NCBI RefSeq assembly: GCF_000812565.1
Contig: NZ_JTAM01000031.1
Location: 35,484 to 99,483 of the forward strand
Direction of reading: 5' to 3'
Length of the DNA: 64,000 bases
Source of the DNA: Flammeovirga sp. OC4
Lineage (GTDB): Bacteria > Bacteroidota > Bacteroidia > Cytophagales > Flammeovirgaceae
Translations under genes and position numbers: made by a program
Shown: in pieces, positions 27,843 to 35,050 of the stretch
Numbering within the stretch: position 1 is the stretch's first letter
Layout of the letters: each line of letters opens with the position of its first letter
The notes under the pieces: generated by a model
Seen by the model: only the letters and a program-made list of their open reading frames with translations
Databases searched by the model: none
What the model was told of the DNA's origin: nothing

Positions 27843-28325
27843 ATGAATGCTAAGACATTAGAAATTCAACAATTTCTACAATTGTCCGTAAAACTAACGG
27901 CCTTCTCAGAATTTCAACTTCAAGGAACAGGACAATTAGAAGAGTATTATGATGCTGTATATCAGATTGTTGGTGAAAAGAATATGATACAGTTACTTAC
28001 TACTTTTGATAAAATCCAAGATGATACAGGATCAGATGAAGCTGCTTTTGATAAGCAATTCAGAGCTAAAGTTTTAAGTGATGAAAAACTAGGGCCAATT
28101 ACTAGAAGTATCATCAAACTTTGGTTTGTAGGAACTTGGTACCAATTACCAAAATCATGGAACGACACATTCGGATTATTAGAAAATGATAAGACCTATG
28201 TGATCTCTCCAAGTGCTTACAAAGAAGGTTTGCTTTGGCCAACAATTGGCTCACACCCTATGGGAGCAAAAGCTCCGGGTTATGGTACATGGTCTGCTCC
28301 TCCAGAAATTCCAGCAATAGACTAG
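27843..28325 (+). CDS. Small subunit of a flavin sugar dehydrogenase (FAD-SLDH small-subunit type)
   Basis: The 160-residue protein resembles the small subunits that partner GMC sugar dehydrogenases. It has an FLQLSVKLTAF start, a central ITRSIIKLWFVGTWY helix, and a C-terminal GYGTWSAPP that recalls the WxxPP end of that family. In known enzymes this subunit carries a Tat signal that exports the complex. Here the protein begins MNAKTLEIQQ with no Tat or Sec signal, so the pair probably stays in the cytoplasm. It lies 59 bp downstream of GMC copy 1 on the same strand. The assignment rests on weak motifs and context. Confidence 0.65.
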   Translation: MNAKTLEIQQFLQLSVKLTAFSEFQLQGTGQLEEYYDAVYQIVGEKNMIQLLTTFDKIQDDTGSDEAAFDKQFRAKVLSDEKLGPITRSIIKLWFVGTWYQLPKSWNDTFGLLENDKTYVISPSAYKEGLLWPTIGSHPMGAKAPGYGTWSAPPEIPAID

Positions 28326-28491
28326 TATGCTGTAAACTAAGTTTTCGAATATATATAATATTTCTGACTATAAGTCATATATAGATAACGTTACTGTTAC
28401 TTCTAATAGGCTTTCGATCCTACTCATTTGGTAGTACGTTCACCGGCCTTGAAGGGAAGAGCGTTAAGAATTTCATGTATTGAGCCGTTAA

Positions 28492-28533
28492 AAATGATTT
28501 TTCTGTCTGAGTGCAGCGAGTTTAAAATCATTT
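28492..28533. repeat. Hairpin A of the structured intergenic region
   Basis: aaatgatttt (28492-28501) pairs perfectly with aaaatcattt (28524-28533) around a 22-nt insert that itself is G-rich (gtctgagtgcagcgag). Confidence 0.6.
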
Positions 28534-28584
28534 AGGCGAAAGGAATGGAATTTAGTTTTTGACTTCTAAGCCTAGTTTTTTTTG

Positions 28585-28615
28585 CTTCGTTTTTTCATCA
28601 ATGGAAAAAATGAAG
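28585..28615. repeat. Hairpin B of the structured intergenic region
   Basis: Twelve-base arms 28585-28596 and 28604-28615 pair with one G-T wobble and a 7-nt loop. The arm ends in T-rich sequence but no T-run follows, so it is not a standard terminator. Confidence 0.6.
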
Positions 28616-28701
28616 AAGAAGGACTCTTGAAAGTATACCGTTGGCAGCCCTACTGAACTGTCGATTGATAGAGGACGAAAATTTAGTTTACAATCTGTTA
28701 G

Positions 28702-28719
28702 GTTCGTTTGTAAACGAAC
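28702..28719. promoter_or_regulatory. Palindrome upstream of GMC copy 2
   Basis: gttcgttt-gt-aaacgaac has 8-bp arms and ends 33 bp before the start of the six-gene operon. It looks like a dimeric repressor or activator site; the regulator is unknown. Confidence 0.5.
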
Positions 28720-28752
28720 ACCCAAAAAGTACTCTAACTAAATACTATAATC

Positions 28753-30657
28753 ATGGAAAATAGAAAAAGTCACTTATTGGAAGATATAGTGACAGACCAT
28801 AAAACTGCATCAGAGATTTTGTATGATGCAGTGATTGTTGGTGCCGGTATTTCTGGGGCAATCATGGCCAATGAACTAAGCCAAAAGGGTTTTAAAGTAC
28901 TTGTGGTTGAAGCAGGACCGGGTCAGGACCTCACTATTCCAGGCTATGAGGAATATGTAAATAGGTTTTATACCAATTTGGACAAGGACCCTAATGCACC
29001 TTACCCAGTGAACTCAAGTGCACCTATGCCACGCCCTCAAGATATCAAACCTTTGAAAAAAGGAGAAATTGATGATAGCGGTTACATTGTGCAAAAAGGG
29101 CCGGATGTTTTTGATGGAACATATGCAAAAGTCGTTGGAGGAACGACGATGCACTTTCAATCGAATACACCAAGAATGTTACCTGAGGATTTCGAAATGA
29201 AATCAACTTTTGACAAAGGTATCGATTGGCCAATGAAGTACGATGACCTGAAACCTTACTACCGCAGAGCGGAAAAGGAAATGGGTGTCGCGGCTAATGT
29301 AGAAGATCAAGCCTATGATGGTATGACTTTCGATGAAGGGTATGTTTTTCCTATGGAAGCGATGCCTCCAACATATTTGGACAAAGTAATTGCCGATACT
29401 GTAGATGGTACGGAAATTAATTTGGCGGGAGAAAAGCACAAATTGAAAGTACGTAACATTCCGCAAGGCCGTAATGGAATTCCAAATCCAAAATATAATA
29501 ATGGGAAAGGTTTTGTTCCTGACGGGGCAGTAAGTGATCACCAAGCTGAAATTGGTGAGCGTTGCCAAGGGAACACCAACTGTACGCCGATTTGCCCTGT
29601 ACAAGCAAAATATGACGCTAGAAAAACACTAGCAAAAGCATTGCATACAGATCAGGTAGATTTCTTGAATAAGACGATTGCCTCTAAAGTGATTGTTGAC
29701 CCTACTACGGGTGAGGTTACTTCATTGGAAGTGAAATATTATGATGAAGTAGGTGCTGATCATTATGAGGTAGCTACTTTGAAAGCAAGGAAATTTATTT
29801 TGGCAGGTAATGCCATTGAAAATGCCCGTTTGATGTTGGCATCTGGTCTTAAAGGAGAAAGTGAGTTGATTGGTAAGAATTTGACAAATCATATTTACTT
29901 GTTCAACTGGGCCTTAATGCCAGAAAATGTAGGTGCTTTCAGAGGTACTCAAGGTACTTCAGGAATTGAAAACTTTAGAAGTGGTCAGTTCAGAAATGAG
30001 CAGGCGGCATTCCATATGGACATCATTAATAATGGATGGAACTTCGCAACTGGAGCTCCTTACAGTGATGTAGCAGACTTGGTAGACAACAAGAACAAAT
30101 ACGGAAAAGACCTTCGTAAAGGCTTGGTAGATAAAGTTTGCCGTCAAGTGCTTTTCACATTTATGGTGGAAATGACTGCTGATCCAAACAACGCTGTCAC
30201 TGTTGATCCTCAATACAAAGACAAGTTTGGTAACCTTAAGCCTGTCGTCTCTTTCAAAATTCCGGAGTATACCTTAAACGGACTTCAGTATGGAAGAAAA
30301 CTAGCGAAGAAGTTATTCCAGCAACTAGGAGCGGAGGATTATACAGAATACAATCCAACAGACTGGGGCTACATCATTCATAATGGAGAAGGTATTGTAG
30401 TCAGAGGTGGAAATCACTTCTCAGGTACACACATTATGGGAGATGACCCTAAAACTTCAGTAGTAGATACGAATCAGAAGTCGTGGGATCATCAAAATCT
30501 CTTCTTAGTAGGGTCAGGAAGTATGCCAACCATAGGAACTTCAAATACTACGCTAACGCTGGCGGCACTTTGCTATAAAACAGCAGATGCCATCACTAAT
30601 GAATTAAACAACGAAAAAAATAACCAACAAAAAAAGGAACTAGATTATGTCTCTTAA
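28753..30657 (+). CDS. GMC-family sugar dehydrogenase (copy 2)
   Basis: The 634-residue paralogue of the upstream GMC protein is collinear over the whole length. It has the FAD motif VIVGAGISGAIMANEL, VVGGTTMHFQSNTPRMLPEDF, cysteines C271, C277 and C281 in the same C-x5-C-x3-C pattern, and the C-terminal GTHIMG and GTSNTTLT segments. It adds an Asn/Lys/Gln-rich tail of about 15 residues. It also lacks a signal peptide. Its last 11 bp overlap the ferritin-like gene, and no small-subunit gene follows, so its electron or partner protein may be the ferritin-like protein instead. It is the first gene of a tight six-gene operon. Confidence 0.88.
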   Translation: MENRKSHLLEDIVTDHKTASEILYDAVIVGAGISGAIMANELSQKGFKVLVVEAGPGQDLTIPGYEEYVNRFYTNLDKDPNAPYPVNSSAPMPRPQDIKPLKKGEIDDSGYIVQKGPDVFDGTYAKVVGGTTMHFQSNTPRMLPEDFEMKSTFDKGIDWPMKYDDLKPYYRRAEKEMGVAANVEDQAYDGMTFDEGYVFPMEAMPPTYLDKVIADTVDGTEINLAGEKHKLKVRNIPQGRNGIPNPKYNNGKGFVPDGAVSDHQAEIGERCQGNTNCTPICPVQAKYDARKTLAKALHTDQVDFLNKTIASKVIVDPTTGEVTSLEVKYYDEVGADHYEVATLKARKFILAGNAIENARLMLASGLKGESELIGKNLTNHIYLFNWALMPENVGAFRGTQGTSGIENFRSGQFRNEQAAFHMDIINNGWNFATGAPYSDVADLVDNKNKYGKDLRKGLVDKVCRQVLFTFMVEMTADPNNAVTVDPQYKDKFGNLKPVVSFKIPEYTLNGLQYGRKLAKKLFQQLGAEDYTEYNPTDWGYIIHNGEGIVVRGGNHFSGTHIMGDDPKTSVVDTNQKSWDHQNLFLVGSGSMPTIGTSNTTLTLAALCYKTADAITNELNNEKNNQQKKELDYVS

Positions 30658-31768
30658 GCCAATAAAAACTATTGACGACGTAAAGGATTATCTTTACGCA
30701 GGTATGCAATTAGAACATGCCACTATCCCAACGTACATCACTACGATGTATTCTATTCATCCTGATACAAACTTAGAAGCATATAACCTTATTCGTGTTA
30801 TTGTGATTGAAGAGATGTTGCACCTTACTTTGGCGGCTAACATTTTGAATGCAGTAGGAGGCACGCCTGACATGAATAAAGAAGGTTTCTTACCAGAATT
30901 TCCAACTTATTTACCTAACGGTGAAACTGATTTTGAAGTAAGTTTAGCTCCTTTCTCTCATGAAGCAATAGATATGTTTTTAGAGATCGAGCGCCCTGCT
31001 AAACCAGAGGAAGAGCATACAGGTGTTCGTTTAAAGGCCGTTAATCCATCTCAAAAGAAATATTTATTGCCTTGTTTGAAAGATGAAAATGATCAGGATG
31101 TAAGCTATTACAGTATTGGTGATTTCTACAAGGCGATTGAAGAAGGTTTGGAAATGCTTTGTGATGAATTAGGAGAGGAAAATGTATTTGTTGGTGATAA
31201 GAGCAGACAAGTGACTCCAGAATATTACTACTCAGGAGGTGGTGATATTGTTCCTGTTTATGATTTAGAGAGTGCAAAAGAAGCAATCCGTTTAATTTCA
31301 GAACAAGGTGAAGGTTTTGAGGGAGGTATCTTTGATTATGAAGGCGAATTAGCTCATTACTATAGATTCCAGCAGTTGAAATTAGGAAAGTATTACCATA
31401 AAGGAGATCAAGCAGATGAGCCAACAGGTGAAGCATTAAGTATTGATTGGGATGCAGTTTACCCTATCAAGGTCAATGCTAAAATGGATGAATATCCGAA
31501 AGATTCTGAGCTGTACGCAGCCAATTTGAAGTTCAATCAATACTACAAGAACTTCATGGACAAAATCAACACGGCCTTCAATGGAAAGCCTGAAACATTG
31601 ATTCCTGCTATTGGAGGTATGTTTATCATTAAGCAAATGGCTTATGAAATCATCAAAAACCCTATTCCTGGGCAGGAAGGTGTGAATGCTACCCCAACTT
31701 TTGAGGTAGATAAAGTAGAATTATTATCAGATGAAGAACTAAACGTAGTAACACCTCAACATGGATAA
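30647..31768 (+). CDS. Ferritin-like di-iron protein (VioB/RebD-type ferritin-like domain)
   Basis: The 373-residue protein begins with a helical bundle resembling the ferritin-like domain found in VioB and RebD. The first half-site is E23 (LEHATIP) with E56-M-L-H59; a second ExxH occurs at E234-L-A-H237 in an ELAHYYRF helix. Two E/ExxH half-sites would bind a di-iron or other two-metal centre. Known relatives couple oxidised substrates oxidatively, but this protein lacks their extra domains. Genes overlap on both sides (11 bp with the GMC gene, 8 bp with the propeller gene), so stoichiometric production is likely. It might be an oxidase partner, peroxide handler or metal-dependent lyase; this is open. 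Confidence 0.75.
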   Translation: MSLKPIKTIDDVKDYLYAGMQLEHATIPTYITTMYSIHPDTNLEAYNLIRVIVIEEMLHLTLAANILNAVGGTPDMNKEGFLPEFPTYLPNGETDFEVSLAPFSHEAIDMFLEIERPAKPEEEHTGVRLKAVNPSQKKYLLPCLKDENDQDVSYYSIGDFYKAIEEGLEMLCDELGEENVFVGDKSRQVTPEYYYSGGGDIVPVYDLESAKEAIRLISEQGEGFEGGIFDYEGELAHYYRFQQLKLGKYYHKGDQADEPTGEALSIDWDAVYPIKVNAKMDEYPKDSELYAANLKFNQYYKNFMDKINTAFNGKPETLIPAIGGMFIIKQMAYEIIKNPIPGQEGVNATPTFEVDKVELLSDEELNVVTPQHG

Positions 31769-33026
31769 GGAAGCATTAGACATACACGGATATTTAAATG
31801 ATGGAACTGTAAAGATTCCGAAGTTTAAGAAAATCACGTTAGCAGAGAATCAAAAAGATGGATATTGGATTTCTGCGATTGATATAAATGGCAATGGAAA
31901 ACTGGATATTGTCACTTCTGGACTAGCAGAAGGTGAGGTAGTTTGGTACGAAAACCCTACTTGGGAAAAACGTTTAATTGCTAAATTTCCAGAACCTGTA
32001 GCGATTGACGTTGCTGATATTGCTGGTAACGGTCGTAAAGATTTGGTGATCTCTCATAACTTCGGAACGTGTGCTTTCTGGTGCCGACCTGAAGATGGTA
32101 AGATTTCTTGGTTGGAAAATCCAGGCAAGTACGAGGAAAATACACCTTGGAAACGTCATTTTGTAAGTGATCTTTTAGCGACACACAGAGTAAAGCTGGG
32201 TTATTTTACTCAGTCTGAAAATTTAGAGCTTTTGGGTATTCCTGTAGTGGGTTGTAAGCCTTACGGAGAAGGAATTCATCAGCCAATTGCGATGACACTT
32301 TTTGATCGTCCTAAAGATCCAACAAACGCTGGAGACTGGAAAGGAAGAGTGATCAATGATACTGATTTCCGATTAGTGCATGATGTTCTTTTAGGAAAAT
32401 ATGGTGGATATTCTGGTGAAAAGCACGATTCTATGTTGATCTGTAGTGAAGAAGGGTTGACTTGGTTCTACTACAATATTGAAACTGGAAAGTGGGATTC
32501 AGCCCCATTATCTGAAGGCGATCGTGAATATGAAGATATCGGATTTACAGGTTGTTCTAATATTGCTTACGGTAAATTGGGCGATGATCCATACGGCTAC
32601 ATGGTATCATTAGATCCATTCCATGGCAACAAATTGGCACTTTACACAAGAAGAAATAAAGGTGGTATTGCGGATGGACCTTGGACACGTAAAGTAATCG
32701 ATACTTATGGTGATTTTGATGCTCAGGGACAAGGTGCCACTCACCACGTTATTTGTGCCGATTTTGATGGTGACGGTGATGACGAATTCTTAGTAGCACT
32801 AAGAGGTCCTATGCCAAACCAAGGTGTATATTACTATAAAGTGATTGACTTGGAGCAAGGATTGATAGAAAGATGGAGAGTATCTACTGCATCAGCTTCA
32901 TTAATTGTAATCGGTGATTTCAACGGCGATGGTCGTTTAGACTTTGCAACGACGAGTTATTACACACCAGGATTTTTCCTTTGTGATAATGCTCAAGTGA
33001 ACGTTTTCATTAACGATTTTGCATAG
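31761..33026 (+). CDS. Seven-bladed beta-propeller resembling aldos-2-ulose dehydratase
   Basis: The 421-residue protein is made of VCBS/FG-GAP-like blades with D-x-N/D-G-x-G-x-x-D loops, such as DFDGDGDDE at 334-342. Several segments resemble what I recall of the propeller domain of fungal aldos-2-ulose dehydratase, in the same order: DGYW near 33-36, GKISWLENPG, THRVKLGYFT (H142), LVHDV (H207), FHGN (H288) and HHVICADFDGDG (H328/H329). That enzyme dehydrates 2-keto-glucose and 1,5-anhydrofructose and has extra cupin domains that are missing here. There is no signal peptide, which is unusual for VCBS proteins and fits a cytoplasmic enzyme. It sits between the ferritin-like and debranching genes with 8 bp overlap and 2 bp gap. 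Function is inferred from remembered motifs and needs a structure search. Confidence 0.68.
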   Translation: MDKEALDIHGYLNDGTVKIPKFKKITLAENQKDGYWISAIDINGNGKLDIVTSGLAEGEVVWYENPTWEKRLIAKFPEPVAIDVADIAGNGRKDLVISHNFGTCAFWCRPEDGKISWLENPGKYEENTPWKRHFVSDLLATHRVKLGYFTQSENLELLGIPVVGCKPYGEGIHQPIAMTLFDRPKDPTNAGDWKGRVINDTDFRLVHDVLLGKYGGYSGEKHDSMLICSEEGLTWFYYNIETGKWDSAPLSEGDREYEDIGFTGCSNIAYGKLGDDPYGYMVSLDPFHGNKLALYTRRNKGGIADGPWTRKVIDTYGDFDAQGQGATHHVICADFDGDGDDEFLVALRGPMPNQGVYYYKVIDLEQGLIERWRVSTASASLIVIGDFNGDGRLDFATTSYYTPGFFLCDNAQVNVFINDFA

Positions 33027-33028
33027 TC

Positions 33029-35050
33029 ATGGCGGTTCACTTCGGACGTGACATTACCGGAAACCTAGAAACGGCTGAAGAAAGAGAGTTTCTAGTCACA
33101 AATGGTATTGGCGGCTACTGTTCAGGAACAGTAGCCGGTTCACTTACTCGTGGATACCACGGGCTTTTGGTGTCTTCTTTAAAACCGCCAATTGACCGTC
33201 GATTAATGCTTGCCAAGTTGGAAGAAACAATTACATACAGAGGGACAGCCTTTGCATTGACTTCCAACAGATGGCAAAACGGTGCCGTAGCCCCAGAGGG
33301 GTATAAAAACATTCAGACTTTCGCACTTGAAAGCTCAATCCCAACCTGGCAATATGCTTGTGCGGATGCTTTGATAGAAAAGAAAGTATGGATGAAATAT
33401 GGAGAAAATACAACGTACGTGTCTTATGAAGTACTTGAAGCGGATGAAGTGGTTGAACTCCAAATCAGTGCAATTGTAGACAACAGAATTTTTCATAATA
33501 CAGGACAAGTGGAATGGCCTGTGAATGTCTCAGCTATTCCATCAGGTGTAAAAATCACTTCCAATAATTCTTCTGATTTACCGCTTTACTTAAAGCTGGA
33601 AAATAGTTCTTGTACTATTTTCAATGAATTGTACCAGAATTTTCATTTAGAAGAAGAACTGAAGAGAGGGTTGAATGATACGGATTCACACGTACACCCT
33701 GCTACTTTTCAACTTCAGCTTTCAAAAGGTCAGCGCATCACTTTTGTAGCTTCTACAGAAGAAAATGCAACGGCCAGTGGAAATGATCTTTCTGAAAGAG
33801 TGAAAAGAGATGAAGCGGTAGTGAAGAAGTGGTTGAAAACACAAAAGCTGAAGAAAAATCAGGTTTCTGACTGGATGAAACAATTGGTTTTAGCTTCAGA
33901 TCAGTTTGTGGTCAGCAGAGTGAGCCAAGATGATCAAAATGGCAGAAGTGTCATAGCAGGTTATCATTGGTTTGAAGATTGGGGCAGAGATACAATGATC
34001 AGTTTGACAGGCTTGACATTAGAGACAGGAAGGTTTGATGATGCATCAAAAATTCTGAAGACATTTGCTTTATACCTTAATGAAGGAATGTTGCCGAACC
34101 GCTTTCCTGATGTAAGCGACACACCTGAGTACAATACCATTGATGCTACACTTTGGTATTTCCAGGCGATTCATAATTACTATGAAAAGACCTCAGATTT
34201 AGCACTGATCAAAGAACTGTATCCGAAGTTACAGGATGTGGTGCATTGGCACATACAAGGCACACGATACAATATCAAAATGGATCCTCAAGATCACTTA
34301 TTAAGTGGTGGCCAAGATGGCGTTCAATTGACTTGGATGGATGCTAAAGTGGGAAATCATGTTGTCACTCCAAGAATGGGGAAGCCTGTTGAAGTCAATG
34401 CACTTTGGTACAATGCCATTTGCGTGATGGATCGTTTTGCCCAACTTTTAGGTGATCAAGAATCCAATTACAATACATTAGCTGATAATATCAAACAAGG
34501 TTTTCAGCGTTTTTGGAATGATGAAAAACAATATTTGTTTGATGTATTAGATGGTCCAAATGGACACGAAGATTTACTTAGACCCAACCAGCTATTTACT
34601 ATTTCTTTACCAGATTCTCCATTGAACGAAGAGCAACAAAAGAAAGTCGTTGATGTCTCCGCTGAGCATTTACTTACTTCTTTTGGTTTGCGTTCTTTAG
34701 CTCCATTTGAAAAGGAGTTTATCGGTTTCTATGGAGGAGGTCAATTCCACAGAGACAGTGCCTATCATCAAGGCACTGTTTGGGGTTGGTTACTAGGACC
34801 ATTTGTAAGAGCACATCTAAAAGTCTATCAAGATAAAGACCGAGCTTATGATTTACTTATGCCGATTTCAGATCATTTGAATACATCTGGTTTGGGTACC
34901 ATAAGTGAAATTTTTGATGGAGATGCTCCTTTCACACCGAAAGGCTGTATTGCACAGGCTTGGAGTGTTGCACAAATTATTGAAGCGTTTCATGCTATTG
35001 AAACCTTAACCACTACGTCTCAATCTCAACATAATTTAGTATCAGCATGA
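33029..35050 (+). CDS. Glycogen-debranching-type amylo-alpha-1,6-glucosidase
   Basis: The 673-residue protein has the N-terminal bacterial debranching domain, marked by EFLVTNGIGGYCSGTVAGSL and RGYHGLLV (about 18-52). The C-terminal six-hairpin catalytic barrel carries FEDWGRDTMISLTGL (about residue 314) and QLTWMDAKVG near 435. The family hydrolyses alpha-1,6 branches of glycogen-like glucans to release glucose. There is no signal peptide, so the substrate is intracellular. The next gene starts inside the stop codon (ATGA overlap), which implies coupled translation. In this operon it could supply glucose to the GMC dehydrogenases. Substrate is inferred from the family. Confidence 0.88.
   Translation: MAVHFGRDITGNLETAEEREFLVTNGIGGYCSGTVAGSLTRGYHGLLVSSLKPPIDRRLMLAKLEETITYRGTAFALTSNRWQNGAVAPEGYKNIQTFALESSIPTWQYACADALIEKKVWMKYGENTTYVSYEVLEADEVVELQISAIVDNRIFHNTGQVEWPVNVSAIPSGVKITSNNSSDLPLYLKLENSSCTIFNELYQNFHLEEELKRGLNDTDSHVHPATFQLQLSKGQRITFVASTEENATASGNDLSERVKRDEAVVKKWLKTQKLKKNQVSDWMKQLVLASDQFVVSRVSQDDQNGRSVIAGYHWFEDWGRDTMISLTGLTLETGRFDDASKILKTFALYLNEGMLPNRFPDVSDTPEYNTIDATLWYFQAIHNYYEKTSDLALIKELYPKLQDVVHWHIQGTRYNIKMDPQDHLLSGGQDGVQLTWMDAKVGNHVVTPRMGKPVEVNALWYNAICVMDRFAQLLGDQESNYNTLADNIKQGFQRFWNDEKQYLFDVLDGPNGHEDLLRPNQLFTISLPDSPLNEEQQKKVVDVSAEHLLTSFGLRSLAPFEKEFIGFYGGGQFHRDSAYHQGTVWGWLLGPFVRAHLKVYQDKDRAYDLLMPISDHLNTSGLGTISEIFDGDAPFTPKGCIAQAWSVAQIIEAFHAIETLTTTSQSQHNLVSA

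Larger units (their letters stand above)
28326..28752. other. Structured intergenic region between the two dehydrogenase modules
   Basis: The 427-bp stretch contains no credible frame and is richer in G and C than the usual gaps here. It holds three strong inverted repeats (28492-28533, 28585-28615, 28702-28719) plus smaller ones near 28413-28429 and 28365-28377. It may be a dispersed non-coding repeat, a relic, or a structured 5' leader of the six-gene operon that follows. Confidence 0.55.

Noticed and set aside
31761..33026. Exported VCBS adhesin
   Set aside because: There is no signal peptide or T9SS sorting domain, and it is embedded in an operon of cytoplasmic enzymes.
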